A stretch of 64,000 nucleotides of DNA from Corynebacterium singulare (GCF_000833575.1 NZ_CP010827.1:2157993-2221992); one strand, 5' to 3'. Numbered from the stretch's first letter, positions 1 through 8,485 are shown. Numbers and translations: made by a program. Notes: generated by a model not told the origin, from the letters alone.

Positions 1-259
1 CGCCATCCTCATCGTCTCCCGCACCCGCACCACCGTGCTGGGCCTGCTCATCTCCGCTAACCCGGGGCATGCGAATAAAGAGGAGTGGCTCGATATCGGC
101 ACCGGCGAATGGGATGAGTCCGGCCGCCAATGCTGGGTGCGCATGGACCGCGTGCTGGAAATTTCTGAAGAACAATGCCGCCGCCAAGGCACGCTCTTCC
201 CAGAACGACGCTTCGAGCGCATTGCTAACCGTTTGCGCTCGCGCTACCACTGGGCGTGA
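1..259 (+). CDS. PemK/MazF-like protein, C-terminal part
   Basis: The frame is open from the window edge, so the start lies upstream; about 85 residues are visible. The visible part contains a buried strand (AILIVSRTRTTVLGLLISANPGH), a WLDIG segment and a WVRMDRVLEI segment, ending FERIANRLRSRYHWA. This resembles the chromosomal PemK/MazF-fold proteins found beside rpsT in many actinobacteria. No antitoxin can be seen because the 5' side is missing, so calling it an active toxin would be inference. It reads in the same direction as rpsT with about 120 bases between. Confidence 0.55.
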   Translation, partial: AILIVSRTRTTVLGLLISANPGHANKEEWLDIGTGEWDESGRQCWVRMDRVLEISEEQCRRQGTLFPERRFERIANRLRSRYHWA

Positions 260-284
260 TTTGGGGATTCGCGGCGTGGCCTGC

Positions 285-290
285 TAGATT
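285..290 (+). promoter_or_regulatory. Candidate -10 element for rpsT
   Basis: TGC-TAGATT fits an extended TAnnnT -10 about 90 bases before the rpsT start. No convincing -35 is seen at standard spacing, which is common for corynebacterial promoters. The leader between it and rpsT contains a short AGGACC/GGGTCC hairpin. Assignment is by pattern only. Confidence 0.3.
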
Positions 291-378
291 GTCTGGGATG
301 CCGAGGCATGTGTGGCGGTCAGGACCTTGGGTCCGCCTTCCTCGGTAAACATTTTCTACGACTGTAAGAGGTATAACA

Positions 379-642
379 ATGGCAAACATCAAGTCCAAGC
401 AGAAGCGCATTCTCACCAACGAGAAGTCCCGTCAGCGCAACAAGGCCGTGCGTTCCGCCGTACGCACCGAGATCCGCAAGTTCCGCGCTGCCGTCGAGGC
501 TGGCGACAAGGCTGCCGCTGAGAAGCAGCTGCGCGTTGCATCCCGCGCACTGGACAAGTCCGTGTCCAAGGGCGTCTTCCACCGCAACAATGCGGCTAAC
601 AAGAAGTCCGGCATGGCTACCGCCTTCAACAAGATGGCCTAA
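379..642 (+). CDS. rpsT: 30S ribosomal protein S20
   Basis: Small basic 87-residue protein starting [26 protein letters not shown] and ending [10 protein letters not shown], the expected length and both termini of bacterial S20. S20 binds 16S rRNA early in 30S assembly. A purine-rich AAGAGG lies upstream of the ATG. The protein ends at its normal C terminus, and the next ATG (methylase) follows the TAA with zero spacing, so nothing is left of a native terminator immediately downstream. The gene therefore shares a transcript with the restriction-modification pair unless termination occurs inside it. Confidence 0.97.
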   Translation: MANIKSKQKRILTNEKSRQRNKAVRSAVRTEIRKFRAAVEAGDKAAAEKQLRVASRALDKSVSKGVFHRNNAANKKSGMATAFNKMA

Positions 643-1452
643 ATGAAACCGCTCCTGAAGTGGGTGGGAGGAAAACGTCAGTTACTTCCCGCCATCCACT
701 CCATGCTGCCCGAGAGCTTCGACACCTACGTCGAGCCTTTCTTGGGCGGCGGAGCGGTTCTTTTTTCCTTGGCGCCCGAGCGCGCCCGGGTCAATGACCT
801 TAATACCGAGCTCATCACCGTCTACGAGGTGGTCCGCGATAATGTGGACGAGCTCATCGCGCTGCTCAAGGAGTATCCGAATGAATCGGACTTCTTTTAT
901 GAGATGCGCGCCCGCGACCGATCACCGGAGTTCGCGCACTTAAGCGCCGTTGAGCGTGCCGCGCGCACGATTTATCTCAACAAGACCTGCTACAACGGTC
1001 TTTATCGCGTGAACAATTCGGGTCAGTTCAACGCCCCGTTTGGCCGCTACGCCAACCCCACGATTTGTGATGAGCCCAATCTGCGGGCGGTTTCGGCGTA
1101 TCTGGCCGAGAATGACGTGGTCTTTTCCAACGGGGACTATGCCTCGTTGGAGGCGAACGAGGGGGATGTCGTCTACTTTGACCCGCCCTATGACCCCGTG
1201 AATCCGACGAGCAATTTCACCGGCTACCAGTCCGGCGGGTTCGGCCGCGCGGACCAAATACGCCTCAAGGAAACCTGCGATGCGCTGGATGCACGCGGGG
1301 TGAAGTTCCTGCTCTCGAATTCTGCGACGGATTTCATCAAGGAGCTCTACGCGGATTATCGCATCGAGATTGTGGGGGCTACACGCGCGGTGAATTCCGT
1401 GGCGTCGAAGCGCGGCAAGGTCGATGAGGTGCTCGTGCGCAATTATGCTTAA
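643..1452 (+). CDS. Dam-type DNA adenine-N6 methyltransferase (restriction-modification)
   Basis: A 269-residue alpha-class adenine methyltransferase. It has the N-terminal LLKWVGGKRQLL motif (about residues 4-15), the SAM-binding EPFLGGG motif (31-37) and the catalytic DPPY tetrad (180-183), plus the YLNKTCYNGLYRVN block typical of Dam/DpnM/MjaIII enzymes. By family it probably methylates GATC, but specificity cannot be read from sequence. Its ATG directly abuts the rpsT TAA and has no obvious ribosome binding site, which implies translational re-initiation after rpsT. Its 3' end overlaps the nuclease start by 8 bases, giving a two-gene R-M operon without a visible controller protein. Confidence 0.93.
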   Translation: MKPLLKWVGGKRQLLPAIHSMLPESFDTYVEPFLGGGAVLFSLAPERARVNDLNTELITVYEVVRDNVDELIALLKEYPNESDFFYEMRARDRSPEFAHLSAVERAARTIYLNKTCYNGLYRVNNSGQFNAPFGRYANPTICDEPNLRAVSAYLAENDVVFSNGDYASLEANEGDVVYFDPPYDPVNPTSNFTGYQSGGFGRADQIRLKETCDALDARGVKFLLSNSATDFIKELYADYRIEIVGATRAVNSVASKRGKVDEVLVRNYA

Positions 1453-2629
1453 CGACGCCGCCTGGGACCGCATCTTCCCCCATCTCGAGACCGAACTGGC
1501 CACGTTTGGCTACGCCATCCTCGAGGCCTCACGGCTCAAAGCGCTGTCTGGGCGCGAGCCGCGGCTCATGGCTAAGCACGATTTCTCGGCCGCTCGCCCG
1601 GCGGTCTTTCGCAAGCATGGTTTGTCGATGCTACCCATTCGCCGCGACGCGTACTTCATCGGCCACTTCGACCTGTATCAGCCTTTCCCGGACGACGCAG
1701 GCCCACTGACGTCGGTGCCAGTGCCGGAGGATATTGAGTCGATCGATTTTGCGAATGTGACCTCGGAAAGCGCGGCGCTCACGACGGCGCATTTGAGTGG
1801 CATGCTCCGTGATTTTCTCGGCGGCGAGCTCGTGCCGACGGTGAGCGGGCGGATGTCCACGCAGCGCCTGCCTATGAAGGTGGGCGGCCAGGACATCGTG
1901 GTGGATCGCGCGCAGATGGAAATTGATGCGGGCTTCGAATCTGCGGAGCACCTAGTGCTCGTTGAGGCGAAGAACCACCTCTCCCCCGACTTCAACATCC
2001 GCCAGCTCTACTTTCCTTTCCGCCGTTTTTCGCTGGCGCTTAAGAAGGAGGTGGTGCCGGTGTATCTGGTGTATTCCAACGGCGTGTACCACTTCTATCG
2101 CTACGCGTTTAAGGACCCGGCGGACTTTCGGAGCATTGAGCTTATCGACGCCCACCGCTACACCCTCGGCCCCTCCACCCTCACCCCGGCCTTGGTAGCG
2201 GGTGTCCTCGCACGCACCCGCGTGGAGCGTCCAGAGATTCCCTTCCCCCAGGCGGATTCTTTTGCGCGCGTCATCAGCTTGCTGGAGAACCCCGTGGCGA
2301 AGGCAGACATGCCGGAAACCTTTGGTTTTAGCCCGCGGCAGGCGGATTATTACACCAACGCCGCCCGGTATCTGGGACTGGAGAAGCTGCGCGGCAACCG
2401 CGATGAGCGCAACCTCACGCTCGTGGAGGCGCTGGCCGCCCGGCCAGTGTTCCGGGAGATGCTGGAGAGCGTGGCGCAGTCGGAGCGCGCGCTGACGGTG
2501 GATGAGGCGATGGCGCTCATGCGCGCGGCCGAGCTAGGGCTGGGCGATAGCACCCTGCGACGCCGAGCCGGGACCGTCGTGGCATGGTCGCAGTGGGTCG
2601 CGGAGCATATCGCGCACAGCGCAGGCTAA
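1445..2629 (+). CDS. Putative type II restriction endonuclease, PD-(D/E)XK-like
   Basis: I chose the ATG overlapping the methylase stop (ATGCTTAA), giving 394 residues; an in-frame ATG 21 bases upstream is less likely. The fold is not certain, but residues about 159-185 hold EID...LVLVEAKNHLSPD, which fits the D...(D/E)xK core of PD-(D/E)XK nucleases. The position immediately behind a Dam-type methylase matches the MjaIII/HpyAIII-type organisation for GATC systems, so this is the likely cognate nuclease (inference). Its TAA overlaps the stop codon of the convergent LysE-type gene, leaving no space for a terminator. Confidence 0.75.
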   Translation: MLNDAAWDRIFPHLETELATFGYAILEASRLKALSGREPRLMAKHDFSAARPAVFRKHGLSMLPIRRDAYFIGHFDLYQPFPDDAGPLTSVPVPEDIESIDFANVTSESAALTTAHLSGMLRDFLGGELVPTVSGRMSTQRLPMKVGGQDIVVDRAQMEIDAGFESAEHLVLVEAKNHLSPDFNIRQLYFPFRRFSLALKKEVVPVYLVYSNGVYHFYRYAFKDPADFRSIELIDAHRYTLGPSTLTPALVAGVLARTRVERPEIPFPQADSFARVISLLENPVAKADMPETFGFSPRQADYYTNAARYLGLEKLRGNRDERNLTLVEALAARPVFREMLESVAQSERALTVDEAMALMRAAELGLGDSTLRRRAGTVVAWSQWVAEHIAHSAG

Positions 2630-3267
2630 GCAGCCTGGATGCCGGCCCACGCCAAGGCACAGCCGGCCACGACAAAGAAGACACCGGAACCGATGTCGAT
2701 CCACGGTCCCGCGGCCAGGAGGCGGCGGCGAATCGGTCGGGTAGAAATCACCGTTGAGAGCACCACAAAGAGCACGTAGCTCGACAGTGACAGGCTCAGC
2801 ACCAGCGCCAACGACAGCCACAGCGGCGGGTGCGGCGGCAGCAGCGGGGCAACCATGGCCGCGAGGAAGAGCACGATCTTCGGGTTGGACAGGTTGGTGG
2901 CCAGTCCGGTGCGAAAGACTTTGCGCACCGACCCCAGTCGGGCCGCTGCGTCGTCCTCATCCTGCGGCGGCTGCGTGCGCAATTCCAGGCCGGACCGAAC
3001 GGAGAGCACGCCCATGAAGACCAAGAAGCAACCGCCGACGACCTGAATCAGGGACATGATCCCCGGAAAAGCCGTGAGCAGAGCGGCCGCGCCAAAGACG
3101 GTGAGCGAGCACCAGAAGAGCACGCCCACCTGAATCCCGGTGGCTGCAGCGATGGCATGGCGGCGCGAGCGCGTGGCATAACGCGTAATCAGCACGATGT
3201 CGGGGCCGGGCGCGGACGCCCCCACGAGGTTCATGAGAATAATGGCCGCAAACGCGGACCAGCTCAT
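2626..3267 (-). CDS. LysE/RhtB-family amino acid exporter
   Basis: 213 residues with about six hydrophobic segments and the N-terminal GASAPGPD signature of LysE/RhtB exporters, followed by the GIQVGVLFW helix and the FLVFMGVLSVRSG segment. Such inner-membrane proteins export amino acids such as threonine, homoserine or lysine; the substrate is not predictable here. Its ATG overlaps the ankyrin gene stop (ATGA), so the two are translationally coupled. The C-terminal half has the conserved NLSNPKIVLFLAAMVAPL block, consistent with a full-length intact gene. Confidence 0.88.
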   Translation of the reverse strand: MSWSAFAAIILMNLVGASAPGPDIVLITRYATRSRRHAIAAATGIQVGVLFWCSLTVFGAAALLTAFPGIMSLIQVVGGCFLVFMGVLSVRSGLELRTQPPQDEDDAAARLGSVRKVFRTGLATNLSNPKIVLFLAAMVAPLLPPHPPLWLSLALVLSLSLSSYVLFVVLSTVISTRPIRRRLLAAGPWIDIGSGVFFVVAGCALAWAGIQAA

Positions 3268-3632
3268 GACAGTCGCTCGAGCAGATCCTCACGGCCGAAC
3301 ATGCGGGCCGAGTCAACGGCGTTGGGGTGGCCCGCGGTTGGGTCGGCGCCGGCGTCGAGGAGGGCGTCAATAACCGCGTCCTCCTTTTTGAAGATGGCCC
3401 CGGCCAGCGGAGACTGGCCGCGGTCGTTGAGGAGGTTGACGTCGGCGCCGGCGGCGGCCAGTAGGCGCACCAGCTCGGCATGCCCGTGGTAGGCGGCAAG
3501 CATGATGAAGGACTGGCCGTCCTGGTTCACCATGTCCACGTTGACGCCCTGGGAGATGTACTCAAGGAGGGTGGCGTCGCCGTCGCGGGCGAAGTCAAAA
3601 AGCTTGGTTGCAAAGTCCTGGATCTCATCCAT
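3264..3632 (-). CDS. Ankyrin-repeat protein
   Basis: 122-residue soluble protein built of about three ankyrin repeats: DGQSFIMLAAYHGHAELVRLLAAAGADVN, then DRGQSPLAGAIFKKEDAVIDALLDAGADP, with a degenerate repeat on each side. Ankyrin repeats mediate protein contacts; no partner is implied except by coupling to the downstream exporter gene, whose start overlaps this stop. Single-copy short ankyrin proteins of this kind are common in corynebacteria. No enzyme motif or signal peptide is present. Confidence 0.85.
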   Translation of the reverse strand: MDEIQDFATKLFDFARDGDATLLEYISQGVNVDMVNQDGQSFIMLAAYHGHAELVRLLAAAGADVNLLNDRGQSPLAGAIFKKEDAVIDALLDAGADPTAGHPNAVDSARMFGREDLLERLS

Positions 3633-3643
3633 GGTGGGATAGT

Positions 3644-4582
3644 TTAGCGCGCCAACTCCGCCACCCGGCGCACGGCGGCCTCAATGGCAAACTCCTCTTC
3701 GCCGCCCTGGCCTTTGACTGCGCCGTCGAGCTCCGCCATGAGAATGACGGCCTTGGTGATATTCTCCCCCGACCAGCGGCGCGCCACCGGCTGGGTGAGC
3801 TTGACCGCATACGGTGCCATGCCGGCTTGGGAGGCCAGCGAATACTGGTCACCGCGTGCGGAGTACAGGCGTGCGATGTTGCCCACTTTGTTGGCCAAGG
3901 CCGCGGCAATCGCCACGGGGCTCGCGCCGAGTTGTAGGGCGCGGCGGCACGTCGAAACCGCCGCCTCCACGCGCCCAGCCACGGCGGCGTCCGCGATATC
4001 CCAGTTGGCCACCTCAGCCACGCCGACGTAGTACTCGTGGACCGCCTCGCGGGTAACCTTGCCGCCGGTATCGAAGACAAGCTGGGAGATGGCAGAGGCG
4101 AGTTCGCGGAGGTCGGAGCCGACGCCGTCGAGAAGCGCCTGCACCACATCGGGGGTCGGGCGCACGCCGTGGGAGGCGAACTCACGCGTGGCCCACGGAC
4201 CCAGCTCGTTCGGGTACAGGGAAAAGACCTCGTGTACCTCGCCGGTCTTGCGCAGGGCGGCGACGATTTCCGGCGGCTTCTTCTTTTTCTTCAGTGTTTT
4301 GGCCGTGATGGAGTAGATGAGCACCAGGGTGATGCCGGGCATGGGGTTGGCGGCGGCGTCGAGAAGAATGCGCGTGACCTCTTTGCCGGCCTTCTCGACA
4401 TCACTGATGACGATGCAGCGCTCATCACCGAACAGGGAGGGGCTGGTGGCCTCGAGGATTTCGCCTTCGCTGACCTCGGAGGCCTTGAGTTTGGTGACAT
4501 CGCCCTGTTGGACGGAGAGGCGGGCGCGCTCGGCAAGGAACTCGTCATCGCCGAGGATGAGGTGCACGGACATGCCTGTCAT
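3644..4582 (-). CDS. holA: DNA polymerase III delta subunit
   Basis: About 312 residues. The start chosen (MTGMSVHLILGDDEFLAERARL) is the ATG whose ATGA overlaps the comEC stop; the ATG 9 bases on is also possible. Delta opens the sliding clamp within the clamp-loader complex. Features seen are the N-terminal LGDDEFLAER, the GDERCIVISDVEKAG Walker-like strand, and the C-terminal helical collar domain ending VAELAR. The position after comEC is the usual one for holA in actinobacteria and many other bacteria. Confidence 0.93.
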   Translation of the reverse strand: MTGMSVHLILGDDEFLAERARLSVQQGDVTKLKASEVSEGEILEATSPSLFGDERCIVISDVEKAGKEVTRILLDAAANPMPGITLVLIYSITAKTLKKKKKPPEIVAALRKTGEVHEVFSLYPNELGPWATREFASHGVRPTPDVVQALLDGVGSDLRELASAISQLVFDTGGKVTREAVHEYYVGVAEVANWDIADAAVAGRVEAAVSTCRRALQLGASPVAIAAALANKVGNIARLYSARGDQYSLASQAGMAPYAVKLTQPVARRWSGENITKAVILMAELDGAVKGQGGEEEFAIEAAVRRVAELAR

Positions 4583-5829
4583 CTTAGCAACGCGGCGATG
4601 AGCCACCCGCCGAGGAGCAGCACGGCAATGGGCCCAGCTTCCACCGTGGTCAGAGGCATGGCAGCGGCGACGGCGTGGATCCAGTCTGCGAGGGGTTCGA
4701 TGAGGATGACAAGCGGGCGGCCGAGGCCTATTTGGGCGAGTGCGGCGGCGATGAGCCCCACAACGGTGATGATGGGCACCACGGGTGCTGCCAGCACGTT
4801 AGCGATGACGGAGACCACCGAGACGCGCCCGGTCATGAGCGCAATGAGTGGCATGGTGACGATATCCGCGGCGATGGCCACCGCAACCGCACGCGCAATG
4901 ATGCCGGTTCCCAACACGCGCAGCAGCAGCGGGGTCAGCGCCACAATGCCCGCGGTGGCGGCGACGGACAAGGCGAAGCCGTAGCTGACTGCGAGGTCGC
5001 TATCGCAGGCCAGCAGGAACAGCACGCCGAGGGAGAGCGCGTGGAGCGGTTCCATCTTGGAGGAATTGAGCACGGCGAGCAGCCCAGCCACGCCGGCGAC
5101 GGTGGCGCGCTGGACGGAGGGCTCCCATCCCACCAGCGCCACAAACAACGCCAACGCGCTTGCCGACGCCCCCACCCTCACCCTCTGCCCCTTCACCAGC
5201 AACGCTGCCGCGGCACACACGATGGCGACGTTCGACCCGGAGACCGCGCTGAGGTGTGAGAGGCCGGTGTCGATGTAGAGCTGCTTGTCTTCAGGGCTTT
5301 GCAGGCTGGTGTCTCCCAGCACCATTCCGGGGATGAGGCCGTTATCGCAGATGTCGCGAAAGTTCGCGGCGACGGTGGCGGTCCAGCTGTGCGCGTGGGC
5401 GGTGAGATCGCCGCTGAAGACGGTCTGACCTACCCCGACGCGGTTGGATGGGCCGGGCTGGCCGTGAATCGTGACGAGCGAGCCGGACCAGGCCTCAGGC
5501 TGCTCGCTAAGGAAAACCGGAAGCTGCGCCGGGTATCCGGGAACGGACAGGCGCACCATCCACCCCGAGGCGGTCTGGATGGGATCCGCAGTGAGGCGGC
5601 CGGTAACCTCGGCGCCGAAGCGGAACTGCCCGGCGCGGTGCATGCGTACAGCGGCCACCGTGGCGAAGAGGGCACCGCTGGCGGTGCAGAGGATGGCCTG
5701 CCCAGGCGCGCGCTGGCGCACAAGGACAAAGGCGACAAGCCCCACCAACAACCACGGCTGGCCGAAGAGCACCGCAAGAGTGGCCAACCACGCCACCGCC
5801 GCCGCGGGCACGAGCCGCAACTCCCTCAC
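4579..5829 (-). CDS. comEC: ComEC/Rec2-family membrane channel protein, lacking the beta-lactamase domain
   Basis: 416 residues, GTG start overlapping the comEA stop (GTGA). It has an N-terminal pair of transmembrane segments, the soluble OB-like DUF4131 region, then the competence domain with DTGLSHLSAVSGSNVAIV, the family signature, and about eight further helices. The protein stops right after the last helices (GGWLIAALLR) with no metallo-beta-lactamase domain, unlike full-length ComEC of Bacillus. It would form the inner-membrane DNA uptake channel; whether the host is competent is unknown. It is coupled to comEA upstream and holA downstream. Confidence 0.9.
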   Translation of the reverse strand: MRELRLVPAAAVAWLATLAVLFGQPWLLVGLVAFVLVRQRAPGQAILCTASGALFATVAAVRMHRAGQFRFGAEVTGRLTADPIQTASGWMVRLSVPGYPAQLPVFLSEQPEAWSGSLVTIHGQPGPSNRVGVGQTVFSGDLTAHAHSWTATVAANFRDICDNGLIPGMVLGDTSLQSPEDKQLYIDTGLSHLSAVSGSNVAIVCAAAALLVKGQRVRVGASASALALFVALVGWEPSVQRATVAGVAGLLAVLNSSKMEPLHALSLGVLFLLACDSDLAVSYGFALSVAATAGIVALTPLLLRVLGTGIIARAVAVAIAADIVTMPLIALMTGRVSVVSVIANVLAAPVVPIITVVGLIAAALAQIGLGRPLVILIEPLADWIHAVAAAMPLTTVEAGPIAVLLLGGWLIAALLR

Positions 5830-6452
5830 GGACGCACCTTGTCTTTAAGCTGCGCGAACTTTGCCGGACCGATACCGGAGACGTCCATGAGTTGGTCCAC
5901 CGAGGAAAAGTGTCCCGCTTCCTCGCGGTGCGCGATGATGGCCGCGGCCGTCGCCGGGCCCACGCCCGGCAAGGTCGTGAGCTCCTCCGCGGTCGCGGAA
6001 TTGAGCGACACCGTCCCATCACCAGTTCCGGCCGCGCCTCCGTCTTCCCCAGGGGCGGCGGGTGGGGCGCCGACGGTGATCTGCTCGCCGTCGTTAAGCT
6101 TCTGCGCCAAGTTGAGGTTATCCGTGGGCACCTTCGGCCCCGCGACCGCCAGCGCATCGTTGACGCGCGCGCCCGGAGCCAGGGTGACCAGGCCGGGCGA
6201 ATCCACCTCCCCGACCACCGACACCACGATGTCCGCCGGCACCTCGCTGCTGAGCGCGGGCACCTCATAAGGATTAGTGGACTCGCGGGAGGTGCCCAGC
6301 CACGCGAGCAGACCCACCGCAGCCAGCCCCGCCGCCACGAGCGCCAGTCGCGGGGGCACGCGCAGCCGTGGGCGCGGGTAGTCAACGTTGAGCAGCTCTT
6401 CTTCCCCGGTCGGCCGGGTGAGGTCACGAAGACGGTCAGCAATCGCAGTCAT
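5826..6452 (-). CDS. comEA: ComEA-like helix-hairpin-helix DNA-binding protein
   Basis: 208 residues from MTAIADRLRDL. One transmembrane helix (RLALVAAGLAAVGLLAWLG, about 32-50) anchors an outward domain. A SLBB-like domain follows (DIVVSVVGEVDSPGLVTLAPGARVNDAL), then a linker rich in Gly/Ala/Pro and a C-terminal double helix-hairpin-helix: SLNSATAEELTTLPGVGP and DQLMDVSGIGPAKFAQL. This is the standard ComEA architecture, a surface dsDNA receptor feeding ComEC. The start upstream at about 6503 would add a non-conserved leader, so it was rejected. Confidence 0.92.
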   Translation of the reverse strand: MTAIADRLRDLTRPTGEEELLNVDYPRPRLRVPPRLALVAAGLAAVGLLAWLGTSRESTNPYEVPALSSEVPADIVVSVVGEVDSPGLVTLAPGARVNDALAVAGPKVPTDNLNLAQKLNDGEQITVGAPPAAPGEDGGAAGTGDGTVSLNSATAEELTTLPGVGPATAAAIIAHREEAGHFSSVDQLMDVSGIGPAKFAQLKDKVRP

Positions 6453-6534
6453 GCCCGCGACGCTACGCAGCCCCTCCCCACCCGTCGAGAGCTTGCGCCG
6501 CAACCTGTGGATAACTTGTTGAAGGCGTCAACAG

Positions 6535-7323
6535 CTAACTGAACACGACGGAGACGCCGATGGCTCCGGGGCCGACGTGGACCGAGAGGACGTCGGTAAG
6601 CGCAACGCGCATAAAGGACGACTCCGGCAACGCCATACGCAGCAGATCCTCCAGGCGGCGCGCGGCGGCCTCATCCTCGTTATACTGCACCGCAACGAAG
6701 GCCGGCTTGCCCTCCGCGCGGGAGGCCACAAGGTCCACGAGCTTGGTAAAAGCCTTAGTCTGCGTGCGGGTTTTGCCCACCATCTCCAATTTTCCGGCCT
6801 GCACCGCCATGATGGGCTTGGTGGCCAGGAGGGCTGTGGATAACATCGCCGTCGCCGCGGACATGCGCCCGGAGCGGCGAAGATCCTCCGTAGAGTTGAG
6901 ATAGACCCATGTGTGGCTGCGCTCTAGAGTGTCGATGGCGCCGTCATAGCATTCCTTCAGCGACGCGCCTTCTTGGGCCAGCTTCGCGGCGGTCATTGCG
7001 GCCGCGCCCATGGCCATGCCGGCAGTACCGGAGTCGATGACGCGGACGGTGTCGGGGAAGACACCCGAGGCCGTCACGGCCGCCGACCACGTCGAGGACA
7101 GCTCCTTCGACAGGTGGATGGCCAGCACGCCGTCATCGCCGGAGCGCTCCATTTCGCGGCCATACAGCGCCGCGAGTTCCAGCGCCGTGAGCCCCGACGT
7201 GGACGTTTCTGCACCGTCCTTGCCGTGGCTTTCCATAACGTGGAGATCCACCACGCTGATGCCCAGCTCCTCCACGATGTCCGCGGGAAGCCCCGCGGCG
7301 GAGTCGGTGACGACGCGGATCAC
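6535..7323 (-). CDS. DegV-family fatty-acid-binding protein
   Basis: 262 residues with a GTG start that shares one base with the preceding stop (TAGTG). The N terminus VIRVVTDSAAGLPADIVEELGISVVDLHV and the internal HLSKELSSTWSAA and DSGTAGMAMG blocks are DegV-family hallmarks. DegV proteins bind acyl chains and some act as the FakB subunit of a fatty acid kinase; no FakA gene is in the window. It follows gpgP-like and rsfS genes, the order also found in Mycobacterium. The last third contains the conserved KPIMAVQAGKLEMVGKTRT block. Confidence 0.9.
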   Translation of the reverse strand: MIRVVTDSAAGLPADIVEELGISVVDLHVMESHGKDGAETSTSGLTALELAALYGREMERSGDDGVLAIHLSKELSSTWSAAVTASGVFPDTVRVIDSGTAGMAMGAAAMTAAKLAQEGASLKECYDGAIDTLERSHTWVYLNSTEDLRRSGRMSAATAMLSTALLATKPIMAVQAGKLEMVGKTRTQTKAFTKLVDLVASRAEGKPAFVAVQYNEDEAAARRLEDLLRMALPESSFMRVALTDVLSVHVGPGAIGVSVVFS

Positions 7324-8021
7324 TAGACGTCTGCTCCCGCGCCGCCAATGACGGCACCGCCCATGTTCCAGCCGTCGAAGTACCACTGCGCGCGTTCTAC
7401 GTTGTCCGGTGTGAATTCCAGCGGGGACAGCGGCTGGGAGGCATCGAATTCGGGGCGGGCGGTCAGCTGCGACCAATGCGTGTTCTTCAGCCCGGAGAGG
7501 ATGCCGTATTGGTGGTGCTCCAGGCCCAACAGGTGGCAGGTCAGCGCGGAAATAGCGCCGCCGTGCGCAACGACGAGCACCGCGCCTTCATCCCAGTCAG
7601 GCAGCTCGCGCATGAGCTCATCAATGACTGGGCGGGCACGGCGGGCCACGTCAACGCGGCTTTCGCCCTGCGGCGGGGCCCACGTGGGATCGTGGCGCCA
7701 CAGAGCGCGCGCACCGGGGTACTGTTCATCGACTTCGGCGGAGGTCATGCCCTGCCAGTCACCGAGGTGGGTCTCACGCAGGCGCTTGTCGACGTCCACC
7801 TCAATCCCCAACTGCCGCCCGATTACGTCCGCGGTATCGCGGGCGCGGATGAGGTCGGAGGCCACGATGGCCGTAATCTCTTTGTCCTCGAGCAGCTCGG
7901 CGGCGGCCCGGGCTTGGGCATAGCCAACTTCAGACAGCTCGGTGTCGAGGTGCCCCTGCATCCGGCCGGTGGCGTTGTAGGTGGTTTGACCGTGGCGGAT
8001 GAGGAGGAGGCGGCGGGTCAT
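7323..8021 (-). CDS. gpgP: Histidine phosphatase, probable glucosyl-3-phosphoglycerate phosphatase
   Basis: 232 residues of the phosphoglycerate-mutase-like superfamily. The phosphohistidine motif LIRHGQTTYNATGRMQG is at residues about 7-23 and the second catalytic histidine is in VVAHGGAISALTCHLLG. Position between rsfS and a DegV gene matches mycobacterial Rv2419c (GpgP), which dephosphorylates glucosyl-3-phosphoglycerate in methylglucose lipopolysaccharide synthesis; the specific substrate is inferred from this synteny only. The ATG overlaps the rsfS stop (ATGA). Confidence 0.8.
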   Translation of the reverse strand: MTRRLLLIRHGQTTYNATGRMQGHLDTELSEVGYAQARAAAELLEDKEITAIVASDLIRARDTADVIGRQLGIEVDVDKRLRETHLGDWQGMTSAEVDEQYPGARALWRHDPTWAPPQGESRVDVARRARPVIDELMRELPDWDEGAVLVVAHGGAISALTCHLLGLEHHQYGILSGLKNTHWSQLTARPEFDASQPLSPLEFTPDNVERAQWYFDGWNMGGAVIGGAGADV

Positions 8022-8485
8022 AATTCGTCGTCTTCCGGCTCCGGCTGGGCCAGCGGAATCTCATCAATGGACTCGACCTCGCGGGGGTTGACCTCGGTGG
8101 CCCACTCGCCGGGGCGCTCCGGGGCCTCAATGCCCGGGATCTCGATGAGCGGGCAGTCGTGGTAGAGGCGGTCGAGTCCGTAGAATTCGCGCTGATCATT
8201 GCGCTGAACGTGGACGACGATGGGGCCATAATCGAGCAACACCCAGCGGTTTTCGCGGTTGCCCTCACGACGCTTGGGCTCAAAGCCCTTCTTGGTCAGC
8301 TCATCCTCCACCTCTTCAACGATGGACGCCACCTGGCGCTCGGTATCGGCGGAGGCCAAGACGAAGACCTCAGTGATGGCGAGCACGTCGGAGACGTCAA
8401 TGGCGGCGATGTTGGTGGCCAGCTTTTCATCCGCGGCCAAGGCCGCGGTTTCCGCCATGAGGCGTGCTTCATCAGTAATCGACAT
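8018..8485 (-). CDS. rsfS: Ribosome silencing factor RsfS
   Basis: 155 residues. The RsfS/Iojap domain spans about 5-115: the DVLAITEVFVLASADTERQVASIVEEVEDELTKKG block and the WVLLDYGPIVVHVQRNDQREFYGLDRLY block are diagnostic. RsfS binds ribosomal protein L14 and blocks subunit joining in stationary phase. A non-conserved acidic C-terminal tail ends QPEPEDDEL. It sits in the conserved nadD-rsfS-gpgP order. Confidence 0.95.
   Translation of the reverse strand: MSITDEARLMAETAALAADEKLATNIAAIDVSDVLAITEVFVLASADTERQVASIVEEVEDELTKKGFEPKRREGNRENRWVLLDYGPIVVHVQRNDQREFYGLDRLYHDCPLIEIPGIEAPERPGEWATEVNPREVESIDEIPLAQPEPEDDEL

Noticed and set aside
6506..6514. Perfect DnaA box (TTATCCACA on the minus strand) before comEA
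   Set aside because: A single box with no AT-rich region or further boxes; the same string also occurs by chance inside the DegV gene, so no origin or DnaA regulation is claimed.
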